Part shown: positions 25,815-35,335 of the stretch, piece by piece
Position numbering within the stretch: position 1 is the stretch's first letter
Layout: each line of letters starts with the position of its first letter
NCBI RefSeq assembly: GCF_011038785.1
Contig: NZ_JAAKDT010000010.1
Span: 1 to 64,000 of the forward strand
DNA length: 64,000 nt
Direction of reading: 5' to 3'
Origin: Parabacteroides sp. ZJ-118
Lineage (GTDB): Bacteria > Bacteroidota > Bacteroidia > Bacteroidales > Tannerellaceae
Notes under the pieces: model-generated
What the model was told of the DNA's origin: nothing
Databases searched by the model: none
The model's input: only the letters and a program-made list of their open reading frames with translations
Program-made: the position numbers and the translations under genes

Positions 25815-26408
25815 ATGGAACAAAAAATAGAAATTGATGTTATGATCGCTGAAGCCTCTCATGAGGTATATGTGGATACGATCCTGGAGACGATCGAGTC
25901 TGCCGCTAAAGTCCGGGGCACGGGTATCGCCAAACGTACGCACGAGTATGTGGCCCAGAAGATGAAAGAGGGCAAAGCGGTGATCGCCTTGGCGGGAAAC
26001 GAGTTCGCCGGGTTTAGTTATATCGAGTCATGGGGAAACAAACAGTACGTGACTACCTCCGGCTTGATCGTGCATCCGGATTTCCGGGGCTTGGGCATAG
26101 CGAGACGCATCAAGGACATGACCTTCCGGCTTGCCCGCATGCGCTGGCCGAAAGCGAAGGTATTCAGCCTCACCTCCGGCGCTGCCGTGATGAAGATGAA
26201 TACCGAATTGGGATATGTACCGGTAACGTTCTCCGACTTAACGGACGATGAGGCTTTCTGGCGGGGTTGCAACGGTTGCGTGAACCATGATATCTTGGAA
26301 CGCACCGGGCGTAAGTATTGCATCTGCACGGCTATGCTGTTCGACCCGGCCGATCCGCATCGTGCGCAACGAGAGCGGGAGGCTCGCGATCAGGCTAAAA
26401 AAGACTAA
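25815..26408 (+). CDS. GNAT acyltransferase of the arginine operon
   Basis: 197-residue GCN5-type acyltransferase. The acyl-CoA loop is visible as GLIVHPDFRGLGIARRIKD, followed by FSLTSGAAVMKMN. The C-terminal part is Cys-rich (GCNGCVNHDIL, CIC). Its place between argR and argG marks it as the enzyme that acylates glutamate at the start of the pathway. Because Bacteroides fragilis is known to use N-succinylornithine instead of N-acetylornithine, the donor could be succinyl-CoA; that is inference. Confidence 0.85.
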   Translation: MEQKIEIDVMIAEASHEVYVDTILETIESAAKVRGTGIAKRTHEYVAQKMKEGKAVIALAGNEFAGFSYIESWGNKQYVTTSGLIVHPDFRGLGIARRIKDMTFRLARMRWPKAKVFSLTSGAAVMKMNTELGYVPVTFSDLTDDEAFWRGCNGCVNHDILERTGRKYCICTAMLFDPADPHRAQREREARDQAKKD

Positions 26409-26446
26409 ATTAATACGATAAAAGAACAACCTAAAATAAAGAAACA

Positions 26447-27646
26447 ATGAAGAAGAAAGTAGTAGTAGCGTTCAGCGGAGGTTTGGATACCTCGTTCACG
26501 GTCATGTATCTGGCGAAGGAAAAAGGATACGAGGTGTACGCCGCTTGCGCTAACACCGGTGGTTTCAGCGAGAAACAATTGAGACAAAACGAGGAGAACG
26601 CCTATAAGCTAGGCGCCACGAAATACGTGACGATCGACGTTACGAAAGAGTATTACGAGAAGAGCTTGAAGTACATGATTTTCGGGAACGTGCTGCGTAA
26701 TGGTACGTATCCTATCTCCGTGAGCTCCGAGCGTATCTTCCAAGCTTTGGCGATCGCCCGCTACGCGAACGAGATTGGCGCCGACGCTGTCGCTCATGGT
26801 TCTACCGGAGCGGGTAACGATCAAATCCGTTTCGATATGACTTTCTTGGTATTGGCCCCGAACGTGGAGATTATCACTTTGACCCGCGATATGGCCTTGA
26901 GCCGTGATTTTGAGATCAACTACTTGAAGGAGCACGGTTTCGAGGCTGATTTCACGAAGTTGAAATATTCCTACAACGTAGGTCTTTGGGGAACCTCTAT
27001 CTGCGGTGGCGAGATCCTCGATTCCGCGCAAGGATTGCCCGAGAGCGCTTATCTGAAACAAGTGGAAAAGACCGGTAGCGAGCAATTGCGCATTGAGTTC
27101 AAGAACGGTGAGGTTCATGCCGTGAACGGTGAGGTGTTCGAGGATAAGGTCGCCGCTATCCAGAAGATCGAGAAGATCGGGGCCGCTTATGGTATCGGTC
27201 GTGATATGCACGTGGGCGATACGATCATCGGTATCAAGGGGCGCGTCGGTTTCGAGGCTGCCGCTCCGATGTTGATTATCGGGGCGCACCGCTTCCTGGA
27301 GAAATATACGTTGAGCAAATGGCAACAATACTGGAAGGATCAGGTAGCGAACTGGTACGGCATGTTCTTGCACGAAAGCCAATATCTGGAACCGGTGATG
27401 CGCGATATCGAGGCGATGCTGCAAGAGTCTCAGCGTAACGTGAACGGTACGGCTATTCTGGAGCTTCGCCCGTTGTCCTTCTCTACCGTTGGCGTAGAGT
27501 CTGAAGACGACTTGGTAAAGACGAAATTCGGTGAGTACGGGGAGATGCAGAAAGGCTGGACCGCCGAGGACGCAAAAGGCTTTATCAAGGTTCTTTCCAC
27601 TCCGTTGCGTGTTTATTATACAAACCATAAAGACGAGGAGATATGA
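26447..27646 (+). CDS. argG: Argininosuccinate synthase
   Basis: 399-residue ATP-dependent ligase joining citrulline and aspartate. The ATP pyrophosphatase loop is VAFSGGLDTSF at the N-terminus; AHGSTGAGNDQIRFD and the YNVGLWGTSICGGEI region bind substrates. Length is normal. Its stop overlaps the argC start by four bases (ATGA), so translation is coupled. Confidence 0.97.
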   Translation: MKKKVVVAFSGGLDTSFTVMYLAKEKGYEVYAACANTGGFSEKQLRQNEENAYKLGATKYVTIDVTKEYYEKSLKYMIFGNVLRNGTYPISVSSERIFQALAIARYANEIGADAVAHGSTGAGNDQIRFDMTFLVLAPNVEIITLTRDMALSRDFEINYLKEHGFEADFTKLKYSYNVGLWGTSICGGEILDSAQGLPESAYLKQVEKTGSEQLRIEFKNGEVHAVNGEVFEDKVAAIQKIEKIGAAYGIGRDMHVGDTIIGIKGRVGFEAAAPMLIIGAHRFLEKYTLSKWQQYWKDQVANWYGMFLHESQYLEPVMRDIEAMLQESQRNVNGTAILELRPLSFSTVGVESEDDLVKTKFGEYGEMQKGWTAEDAKGFIKVLSTPLRVYYTNHKDEEI

Positions 27647-28611
27647 TTAAATGCGGAATTATAGGCGGAGCGGGTTACACGGCGGGTGAATTGATCCGCC
27701 TGCTCCTAAACCACCCTGATGCCGAGCTTACATTTATAAACAGTAGCAGTAACGCCGGTAACAAGATCACGGACGTGCATGGCGGTCTTTATGGCGAAAC
27801 GGACTTGGTGTTCACCAGCGAGTTGCCGTTAGATAGCATCGACCTACTGTTCTTCTGTACCGCTCATGGCGATACGAAGAAGTTCATGGAGAGCCACACG
27901 ATTCCCAAGAACGTGAAGATTATCGACTTGAGCATGGACTACCGGATCGAAGGCCCGGAGCACGATTTCGTATACGGCCTGCCGGAATTAAACCGCCGCC
28001 GGATTTGCGACGCCCGGCATATCGCGAACCCCGGTTGTTTCGCGACTTGCATCCAATTGGGCGTGTTGCCGCTGGCGAAGCACTTGATGCTGAATTCCGA
28101 CTTGCATGTCAATGCCATCACGGGATCCACGGGAGCGGGCGTGAAGCCTTCTTCCACCTCTCACTTTAGCTGGCGCAACGACAACATATCGATCTATAAG
28201 CCTTTTACGCATCAACACTTGGCCGAGATCAACCAAAGCCTGAGCCAGTTGCAGAAGAGCTATTCAAGCCGAATCAACTTCATCCCCGTACGCGGTAATT
28301 TCTCCCGCGGCATATTCGCCACGACGTACATCGATTGCAAGATCGACTTGGTGGAGATCCGACGTATTTATGAGGAATACTATGAGGATCACAGCTTCAC
28401 GTTTATCACCGATAAGAACCCGGATTTGAAACAGGTGGTAAATACAAATAAATGCTTGATCCACTTACAAAAAATAGATGGTAAGCTTCTTATCATCTCT
28501 ATGATCGATAACTTATTGAAGGGCGCCAGCGGCCAAGCGGTCCACAACATGAACTTATTGTTCGGGTTGGAAGAGACAGTAGGCTTGCACTTGAAACCCT
28601 CAGCGTTTTAA
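27643..28611 (+). CDS. argC: N-acyl-gamma-glutamyl-phosphate reductase
   Basis: 322-residue NADPH-dependent reductase making N-acylglutamate semialdehyde. The Rossmann motif is GIIGGAGYTAGELIRLL; the catalytic Cys is in ANPGCFATC, with HFSWR and HQHLAEI further on. It belongs to the shorter argC type. Acyl group may be acetyl or succinyl (see the GNAT gene). Confidence 0.95.
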   Translation: MIKCGIIGGAGYTAGELIRLLLNHPDAELTFINSSSNAGNKITDVHGGLYGETDLVFTSELPLDSIDLLFFCTAHGDTKKFMESHTIPKNVKIIDLSMDYRIEGPEHDFVYGLPELNRRRICDARHIANPGCFATCIQLGVLPLAKHLMLNSDLHVNAITGSTGAGVKPSSTSHFSWRNDNISIYKPFTHQHLAEINQSLSQLQKSYSSRINFIPVRGNFSRGIFATTYIDCKIDLVEIRRIYEEYYEDHSFTFITDKNPDLKQVVNTNKCLIHLQKIDGKLLIISMIDNLLKGASGQAVHNMNLLFGLEETVGLHLKPSAF

Positions 28612-28625
28612 AAAATACGACAAAG

Positions 28626-29753
28626 ATGAATTTATTCGACGTATATCCATTATTTAATATAGAGATCGTACAAGGCAAAGGATGTCATGTATGGGATAGC
28701 GAGGGAAATGAGTACCTCGATTTATATGGCGGCCATGCCGTGATGTCGGTGGGTCACAGCCACCCTGCTTACGTAAAGGCGATCACCGAGCAGGTAAATA
28801 AATTAGGCTTTTATTCGAACTCGGTCATAAATAGCTTGCAACAGAAATTAGCGGATAAGCTAGGGAAGGCTTCCGGCTACGATGATTATTCGTTGTTCTT
28901 GATCAACTCCGGAGCGGAGGCGAACGAGAACGCGTTAAAACTGGCCTCTTTTCACAACGGGAAAAAGCGGGTGATCGCATTCAAGCACGCCTTTCATGGC
29001 CGTACCTCCGCCGCCGTACGTGTGACGGATAACCCGAAGATCATCGCTCCGGTCAATGAGGATCTGGCGGTTACTTATCTTCCATTGAACGACGCTCCCG
29101 CCGTAGAGGAAGCGTTGAAGAAGGGGGATGTATCTTCCGTGATCATCGAAGGTATCCAGGGTGTAGGTGGTATCCAATTGCCAACGGATGATTTCATGCG
29201 CGAGTTACGCGATCTGTGTACGACTTATGAGACCTGTCTGATCGTGGATGAGATTCAATCCGGATATGGAAGAAGCGGTAAATTCTTCGCGCATCAGTAT
29301 GCCGGCATCAAACCGGATCTGATCTCGGTAGCGAAAGGTATCGCCAATGGCTTCCCGATGGGCGGGTTATTGATCAGCCCGAAATTCAAGCCGGTTTACG
29401 GTATGCTCGGCACTACTTTCGGCGGTAACCATTTGGCTTGCGCAGCTGCTATCGCCGTTCTGGATATCATGGAAGACGAGCGTTTGATTGATAACGTGGC
29501 GAAAGTGGGTGCCTATTTATTGGACGAGCTTCACCAGCTTCCGGGTATCAAGGAAATTCGGGGTCGCGGTTTGATGATCGGTATCGAGTTCGAGCAATCT
29601 ATCAAGGAGGTGCGTAGCAAACTTCTCTTTGAGGAGAAAGTGTTCACAGGCGTAGCCGGAATCCATACGATCCGTCTGCTTCCTCCGCTTTGTTTGACAA
29701 TGGATGAGGCCCGGGAATTTATCCGTCGCTTCAAGAAAGTCCTAAACGCTTAA
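28626..29753 (+). CDS. argD: Acylornithine aminotransferase
   Basis: 375-residue class III PLP aminotransferase acting after ArgC to form N-acylornithine. Visible sites: NSGAEANENALKLA, HAFHGRTSAAVRVT, the Asp of VDEIQSGYGRSG, and the PLP lysine in SVAKGIANGFPMGG. It is the last gene of the cluster, 14 bases after argC. argB, the acylornithine carbamoyltransferase and argH are not in this window. Confidence 0.94.
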   Translation: MNLFDVYPLFNIEIVQGKGCHVWDSEGNEYLDLYGGHAVMSVGHSHPAYVKAITEQVNKLGFYSNSVINSLQQKLADKLGKASGYDDYSLFLINSGAEANENALKLASFHNGKKRVIAFKHAFHGRTSAAVRVTDNPKIIAPVNEDLAVTYLPLNDAPAVEEALKKGDVSSVIIEGIQGVGGIQLPTDDFMRELRDLCTTYETCLIVDEIQSGYGRSGKFFAHQYAGIKPDLISVAKGIANGFPMGGLLISPKFKPVYGMLGTTFGGNHLACAAAIAVLDIMEDERLIDNVAKVGAYLLDELHQLPGIKEIRGRGLMIGIEFEQSIKEVRSKLLFEEKVFTGVAGIHTIRLLPPLCLTMDEAREFIRRFKKVLNA

Positions 29754-29769
29754 TTGTTCTTTATTTCAT

Positions 29770-29807
29770 AAAAAGGGAGGATGTCTTAATCAGCGTTCTC
29801 CTTTTTT
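29770..29807 (+). terminator. Terminator of arginine operon
   Basis: AAAAAGGGAGG ... CTCCTTTTTT with one bulge; the right arm runs into six T. It lies 17 bases after the argD stop. Confidence 0.6.
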
Positions 29808-29937
29808 CATACCTCCCCCGACGGCTACGTAAGTTAAGTATCACCCTTTGTCATGAAAACACCATTCCTTTTCCCGAAAAAACACTAACTTTACGCGGTC
29901 TAGACTTTGAGTCTTCAATTACTAATGAACACGATTG

Positions 29938-30540
29938 ATGAAATATCTATTTATAGGAATATTCACTTTGTTGTGCCTGATTGCCTGTCAATCTAACGAC
30001 TCCCAATACATCCTAGAAGGCACCTTACCCACCACGCAGCAGGATGGGGAATGGGTTTATTTGGCACCTATGGAAAACGCCTCGATCGAAAATATCGATT
30101 CTACGAGGATAGAGAACGCACGATTTACTTTCCAAGGGACGGGAGAAGAGATGAAGGTCCTCCGTATGCGCATCCTTTTGCGTTTCAAGTTCCAAGAATT
30201 ACTGGTCGTAACGGAACCGGGCGTGACCTCGGTACGGATAGACTCCATCAGCTCGGCCTCCGGTACCGCGCAAAACGATGCCTTGCAGCATTGGAAAGAG
30301 CGGAAACAAAAGACCGATGGCGAATCTTATGCTTTACGGACTGCGCTTAAGACTTGCTCGCCGGAAGATTCCGGCCGCATCAAGCAGGCGTGGGACTCCT
30401 TGCGAGTAGAGACGCAAGCTTTTAATTACGCATTCATGAAAGAACATATCCACCAAACGGTCGGGAAATTCCTCTATAAGATGATAAAGCCCTCCTTGAC
30501 CGAAGAACAACGGAGGGAACTGGATGAAGCGAATCTTTAA
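29938..30540 (+). CDS. DUF4369-like lipoprotein
   Basis: 200-residue lipoprotein: lipobox CLIAC at about residue 17, then a beta-sandwich (YILEGTLPTTQQDGEWVYL, RIENARFTFQG, LLVVTEPGVTSVRID) of the DUF4369 type that often precedes thioredoxin domains, and a helical C-terminal part. No thioredoxin domain is attached. I start at the ATG at 29938 rather than the TTG one codon earlier. Its end overlaps the next gene by 17 bases, tying it to the DUF6057/haem-propeller cluster. Confidence 0.8.
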   Translation: MKYLFIGIFTLLCLIACQSNDSQYILEGTLPTTQQDGEWVYLAPMENASIENIDSTRIENARFTFQGTGEEMKVLRMRILLRFKFQELLVVTEPGVTSVRIDSISSASGTAQNDALQHWKERKQKTDGESYALRTALKTCSPEDSGRIKQAWDSLRVETQAFNYAFMKEHIHQTVGKFLYKMIKPSLTEEQRRELDEANL

Positions 30541-32089
30541 ACAAGATCTGTCGATCACGCTGGCGGTATTGGGGATAGCGATTTTCGCTTTCTTCTTCCG
30601 GATGTACCCCTATCATTTGTTCCACAAAGAGCAAATGATGTTGTTCTTGTACAGCGAGGAGTTTCTCCGCGGATATTTTCAGGAGGGAGCGTGGCTGGCT
30701 TGTCTCGCCGGCGATTTCCTTACGCAATTCTTTTATTATATCGGGGGAGGCCCGTTCATCCTAAGCGTTGTCTTAACGTTATTCGCCCTGCTTACCTACC
30801 GGACATTCCGGCAATTCGTCGGCAAGAAATATGCCCTTCCTCTTATGATACTGCTTGTATTATGGGAGACAGGAAGGTCTTGCGGACTCGCCTATCCGTT
30901 GTCCGCGACTCTCTCCTTGATCGGTGCGGAAGGTGTTTTCCTTTTATATAGCCGGAGCCAAACCGAGGGGCAGCGTCTTCTCTCCTGTATTCCCGCCATG
31001 CTTCTTTGCTATTGGTGTTTCGGGTACGGGGCATGGCTCTGTCTCGCCCTTATGTTGGCCGCCGGAGTCATAGCGCACCATCAAAAGCTAAGTGCCCTGC
31101 TCGCGGCGGGTATATTGCTTCTTCCGGCGACCTCATATCCCGCTACCACCTGGTGGAGTAAACCGGATCTCGACCGGGAGTATGTACTCAGCCTCGATGC
31201 GGAACATTATTTCGGGAATATACAAAAGATGCGAAAATATCTCGAGACAGACCGCCACATCCTTTGGGCTACCTACTACCGAAACCTGTACAACGCCGCG
31301 TATCCGTCCGAGACCAACTTACCCGGATCTCTCTCCCGGAACCTCCTGGCGTGGGATCAACCGGGCACGAAAGCATTGATCCTCCCCGTGAATCCATCCG
31401 CGTCTTTCCTCTCTATCCTATTCGCCAACGAGTTGTGGCTCGCGGTAGGAGATATGACCATGGCCGAGCATTGTGCCATGCTAAGTATGATCTTCTCTCC
31501 CCGCAATTCAGGCAGCCGTATGATAAAACGGCTGGCTGAGATCAATCTGGTCAATGGGGATGATGGGGCGGCTCTTAAATATTTGCGTATATTAGACAAG
31601 ACACTGCTTCATAAAAGCTGGGCCGAAAAGAGAATGCCCGGTCAGCAGACCCCGCAGGTAATGGATTGGTTGGAGAAAAAACGTAGAGACATCCCGGCCC
31701 AAGACCCACTGCGTTCCGGTAATGATGCCGTGACTTCCTTACGGAACTTAGTCGCCTCAAACGCCGGGAACCTGTGCGCTTACGAATATTTGCTCTGCTA
31801 TCATTTACTCTCCAAAGATCTCCATTCCTTTGCAGAAGATTATGTGCCGGGCAAGGTATCCAGTCCTATCTTCGCCGAGGCCATGCTGATCAATCTCGCC
31901 CGCAAAGGTAACATCCGTGCGGAAGAGCTTATAAAATACCAAATACCGGTAGAGACAGCAAAAGGATTCGCCGATTATACTCGGCTTTATGAGGCAAAGG
32001 ACACGAGCTTGAGAGAGAAATACGACAAGACCTATTGGTTCTATTATCATTTTGCGACCACAGAATCCGGAAAGGAGAATAAGCCATGA
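30524..32089 (+). CDS. DUF6057 polytopic membrane protein, copy 1
   Basis: 521-residue inner-membrane protein. The first ~230 residues contain about seven or eight hydrophobic helices; an early segment PYHLFHKEQMMLFLYSEEF and FLTQFFYYIGGGPFI mark the family. The rest is soluble and looks TPR-like (RLAEINLVNGDDGAALKYLR). It recalls the layout of membrane proteins with a catalytic or scaffolding tail, but no function is known to me. A paralogue lies two genes downstream. It overlaps the genes on either side by 17 and 4 bases. Confidence 0.85.
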   Translation: MKRIFKQDLSITLAVLGIAIFAFFFRMYPYHLFHKEQMMLFLYSEEFLRGYFQEGAWLACLAGDFLTQFFYYIGGGPFILSVVLTLFALLTYRTFRQFVGKKYALPLMILLVLWETGRSCGLAYPLSATLSLIGAEGVFLLYSRSQTEGQRLLSCIPAMLLCYWCFGYGAWLCLALMLAAGVIAHHQKLSALLAAGILLLPATSYPATTWWSKPDLDREYVLSLDAEHYFGNIQKMRKYLETDRHILWATYYRNLYNAAYPSETNLPGSLSRNLLAWDQPGTKALILPVNPSASFLSILFANELWLAVGDMTMAEHCAMLSMIFSPRNSGSRMIKRLAEINLVNGDDGAALKYLRILDKTLLHKSWAEKRMPGQQTPQVMDWLEKKRRDIPAQDPLRSGNDAVTSLRNLVASNAGNLCAYEYLLCYHLLSKDLHSFAEDYVPGKVSSPIFAEAMLINLARKGNIRAEELIKYQIPVETAKGFADYTRLYEAKDTSLREKYDKTYWFYYHFATTESGKENKP

Positions 32090-33558
32090 AAGAGACAAGA
32101 AGCCTAAAAGGAGACACAATCTATTGCCTCGTCTGGATCATCTGCTTGTTGACAGGATGTACCCCTACCCCGAAGCAAATAGAGGATACCACAGACCCGA
32201 TCCCCATGTATCCCGATTATACGGATATCCGGATCCCCGCGAATATCGCCCCGCTCAACTTCTTATTGAGAAACGATGCGGACGCTATGCAAGTAACCTT
32301 AAAGGGGAAATCAAAGGAGATCCGATTATCTTTCGGGGAAAAAGCCATTTTCCCTTTAACTCTATGGGAAAACCTCCTAGAACAGGAGGTGGGCAGCCGC
32401 CTGCAAATAACCGTGGTCGCCCGTATCAGGGGCAAATGGCTCCGCTACCCCTCTTTCTACTGGCAAGTAGTCCAGGAGGAACTGGATAATTATATAAGCT
32501 ACCGGCTCATCGAACCGGGTTACGAGGTATGGAACAAGATCCAATTGCGCGAACGGGAGATCAAGACCTTCAAGGAACGGGTCATCGCCGACAATAAAGA
32601 TACCGATGGTTCTTGTGTGAACTGCCATATTTACGGAAATAAGAAGGGAAGTTTATCCATGTTTCATTTACGGGGAGAACGGGGAGGCACCCTGCTGAAC
32701 CGTGACGGATACTTGAGGAAATTGAAACTGAGCAACGACGGTCTGCCGAACGGGGCTGTCTATGGCGATTTCCATCCATCGGGGCAATTCGCCGTCTTTT
32801 CCACGAATATCATCATCCCCGCTTTTCATTCGCAAGGAAGTAAGCGATTGGAAGTCTATGACACGACTTCCGACCTAGTTGTCGCCGATTTCAGGGGACA
32901 ACAACTCATCAGCTCCCCTTTGACTAGCCGGAAGGATGTGTTAGAGACCTTCCCTACCTTCTCTCCCGATGGGAATTGGATCTATTATTGTTCCGCGCCC
33001 CTCAAGCCATTGCCCGATAGTATCCATAGCCTAAAATATTCCCTACACCGCATATCTTTCCATAAAGACACCAAAGAATGGGGCCGACGGATCGAGACCG
33101 TATGGAATGCCCGAAAGCATAATGGCTCCGCCTGCCATCCCAAGATATCGCCCGACGGGAAATACCTGCTTTTCACGGTAGCTGATTATGGGACTTTCCC
33201 GATCTGGCACCGGGAAACAGATCTGCATATGATGAACCTACAGACCGGGAAGATAGATACCCTACCTGCCGTCAACTCCGATAAATCGGATACCTACCAC
33301 AGCTGGTCCTCGAATAGCCATTGGTTTGTCTTTGCCAGTAAGCGGGATGATGGGTTGTACGGAAAGCCTTATTTCTCTTACGTGGATAGTGCCGGAAGAG
33401 CCTATAAACCGTTCGTACTCCCGCAAAAGGACCCGGAACATTACGATATCACGTTAAAATCTTATAATATACCTGAATTATCCACCAGCGAGCTTCCTTT
33501 CGACGCAGAAGATGTACAAGAGATCTACTACAACGAGGAGGCCGAGATTTTTAAATAA
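32086..33558 (+). CDS. CxxCH haem-motif beta-propeller lipoprotein, copy 1
   Basis: 490-residue lipoprotein (lipobox LLTGC, Cys about 22). A beta-rich N-terminal region opens with PDYTDIRIPANIAPLNF; one CVNCH motif follows at residues 177-181, the classical c-type haem attachment site. The last 300 residues form a PD40/TolB-like propeller (FSPDGNWIYYCS, ISPDGKYLLFTVADYGTF, WSSNSHWFVFASKRDDG). I infer a periplasm- or surface-facing redox or sensing protein. Equal in length and order to the paralogue at 35336. Confidence 0.85.
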   Translation: MKETRSLKGDTIYCLVWIICLLTGCTPTPKQIEDTTDPIPMYPDYTDIRIPANIAPLNFLLRNDADAMQVTLKGKSKEIRLSFGEKAIFPLTLWENLLEQEVGSRLQITVVARIRGKWLRYPSFYWQVVQEELDNYISYRLIEPGYEVWNKIQLREREIKTFKERVIADNKDTDGSCVNCHIYGNKKGSLSMFHLRGERGGTLLNRDGYLRKLKLSNDGLPNGAVYGDFHPSGQFAVFSTNIIIPAFHSQGSKRLEVYDTTSDLVVADFRGQQLISSPLTSRKDVLETFPTFSPDGNWIYYCSAPLKPLPDSIHSLKYSLHRISFHKDTKEWGRRIETVWNARKHNGSACHPKISPDGKYLLFTVADYGTFPIWHRETDLHMMNLQTGKIDTLPAVNSDKSDTYHSWSSNSHWFVFASKRDDGLYGKPYFSYVDSAGRAYKPFVLPQKDPEHYDITLKSYNIPELSTSELPFDAEDVQEIYYNEEAEIFK

Positions 33559-33565
33559 CAGGATC

Positions 33566-35335
33566 ATGGAAAATACACATAAACATAGGTACCTGAGAGG
33601 GATCGCCTCCTTATTATTCGGTGGTGCGATTTGCCTGTTTTGGGGACTTTATTATCCCCATCATTTACATTACCACGAACAATTCCAGTTATTTCTGTTC
33701 ACGCCGGAATATGGAATCGACAAATGCCTCTATCCCGGAGGTATCGCGGAATATATAGCGGAGTTCCTGACGCAGTTCTATTATTTCGCTTGGGCAGGAG
33801 CTGTGATCTTGGCGATCGTCCTCGTGCTTATCCAACGGCAAATAAACTGGCTTGCCAAACAAATGGGGGCTTCCGACTTCTGGTATCCATTCAGTTTTCT
33901 CCCCTCCATCCTGCTCTGGGTGTTTTTATGTGATGAGAATGCCCTGCTGGCATTTCCCATCTCCATAACACTCGCCCTCCTCGCTCTAATCATCCAGCGA
34001 AAAATCGCTCATCCATGGGGACAAATCATCTATACGCTCCTAATGATGCCGATACTCTACTGGGTGGTAGGTGGTGGAGCCTATTTCATCTTCGTGATCG
34101 GAGTAGCAATCGGGCATTGCATCAAATTCGTGCCAGCCGCATCCAAGAAATCCAATCTATGGATTCCTGTCTACATCTTGCTTGGAATCCTATGCCCCCT
34201 ATTGGCACAAAGCCTCACGCAATATCCATTGCTTAGCCTCATGGTCGGCATCGATTATTACCGTTTCCCCATGATCGTTCCCAATACGCTATTACTGTCA
34301 ATCGTTACCGTAGCCATGATTCCCGGGGCACTCGCTTTACTTCCCCCACCGGAAAAGGGTACCAAGGCTTGGAGGGTTGTTATCCCCACCTTGATTCTTA
34401 TCGGTGGCGGTACATGGATCTATGCCGCCGGCAATCCGGATAAGGAGGAGGTCTTGAAATACGATTACCTCACTCGCATGAAACAATGGAATAAGATCAT
34501 CAAGGCGGCGGAAAACAAAGAACCTGATTCTCCCTTCTCCGTGACCTGCCTGAATCTGGCTCTCGCCAAGACCGGACAATTAGGGGATCGCATGTTTCAT
34601 TTCTACCAGAATGGAACAGAAGGGTTGATCCCGGCCTTCCAAAGAGATTTTATCTCACCGCTCCCAACCAGCGAGATATTCTATCATCTGGGAATGATCA
34701 ACTCCTCGCAACGCTATATGTTCGAGGCGATGGAGGCTATCCCCGACTATAAGAAAAGCGGACGTGCCTATATGCGGCTGGCGGAGACCAATTTGATCAA
34801 TGGACAATACGCTGTTGCCGCCAAATACCTGCGGGCCTTGCAGCAGACCTTGTTCTATAAGAAATGGGCGACCCATGCCATGAGCTATCTGAATAACGAT
34901 GAAAAAATAGAGAAACATCCCGAATGGGGATGGCTGAGGGAAGCCCGATATACGGAAGATTTCTTGTTCAGCGACACGGAAATGGATGTCATGCTGGGTT
35001 TATTACTGCAACATAACAAAAGTAACCGGATGGCTTTCGAGTATATGTTAGCCTACGTTTTGCAAAAGAAGGATCTGGAACGTTTCATGAAATATTATCC
35101 GCTGGGAAAAGACCTGGGCTATAACCACATACCCATCTCTTACCAAGAGGCATTGATCTTCATTTGGACACAGCAGCATCCTAATTTCCAAGGCCTTCCT
35201 TGGAGCATTTCCCGCAATGTATTGGAAGGGGTAAGCGAGTTCGCCCGTGTTTATGTGACACAAAAAAACTCCGAGCCTATCCTTCGCCCGAAATATGAGA
35301 AGACATTTTGGTATTACTTATTATTCAGAAAATAA
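33566..35335 (+). CDS. DUF6057 polytopic membrane protein, copy 2
   Basis: 589-residue paralogue of the protein at 30524. I start at MENTHKHRYLRG (33566), 7 bases after the preceding stop; an earlier in-frame Met lies inside that gene. Shared features are YYPHHLHYHEQFQLFLFTPE, FLTQFYYFAWAGAVIL, about nine or ten membrane helices to residue ~300, and the soluble tail LAETNLINGQYAVAAKYLR. It is about 70 residues longer than copy 1, mainly in the membrane part. The next gene begins on the base after its stop. Confidence 0.85.
   Translation: MENTHKHRYLRGIASLLFGGAICLFWGLYYPHHLHYHEQFQLFLFTPEYGIDKCLYPGGIAEYIAEFLTQFYYFAWAGAVILAIVLVLIQRQINWLAKQMGASDFWYPFSFLPSILLWVFLCDENALLAFPISITLALLALIIQRKIAHPWGQIIYTLLMMPILYWVVGGGAYFIFVIGVAIGHCIKFVPAASKKSNLWIPVYILLGILCPLLAQSLTQYPLLSLMVGIDYYRFPMIVPNTLLLSIVTVAMIPGALALLPPPEKGTKAWRVVIPTLILIGGGTWIYAAGNPDKEEVLKYDYLTRMKQWNKIIKAAENKEPDSPFSVTCLNLALAKTGQLGDRMFHFYQNGTEGLIPAFQRDFISPLPTSEIFYHLGMINSSQRYMFEAMEAIPDYKKSGRAYMRLAETNLINGQYAVAAKYLRALQQTLFYKKWATHAMSYLNNDEKIEKHPEWGWLREARYTEDFLFSDTEMDVMLGLLLQHNKSNRMAFEYMLAYVLQKKDLERFMKYYPLGKDLGYNHIPISYQEALIFIWTQQHPNFQGLPWSISRNVLEGVSEFARVYVTQKNSEPILRPKYEKTFWYYLLFRK

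Noticed and set aside
26609-27628. Long open frame (339 codons) antisense to argG
   Set aside because: Composition is His/Arg/Leu-rich nonsense, and argG on the other strand has all family motifs; open antisense frames are common opposite genes with this codon use.
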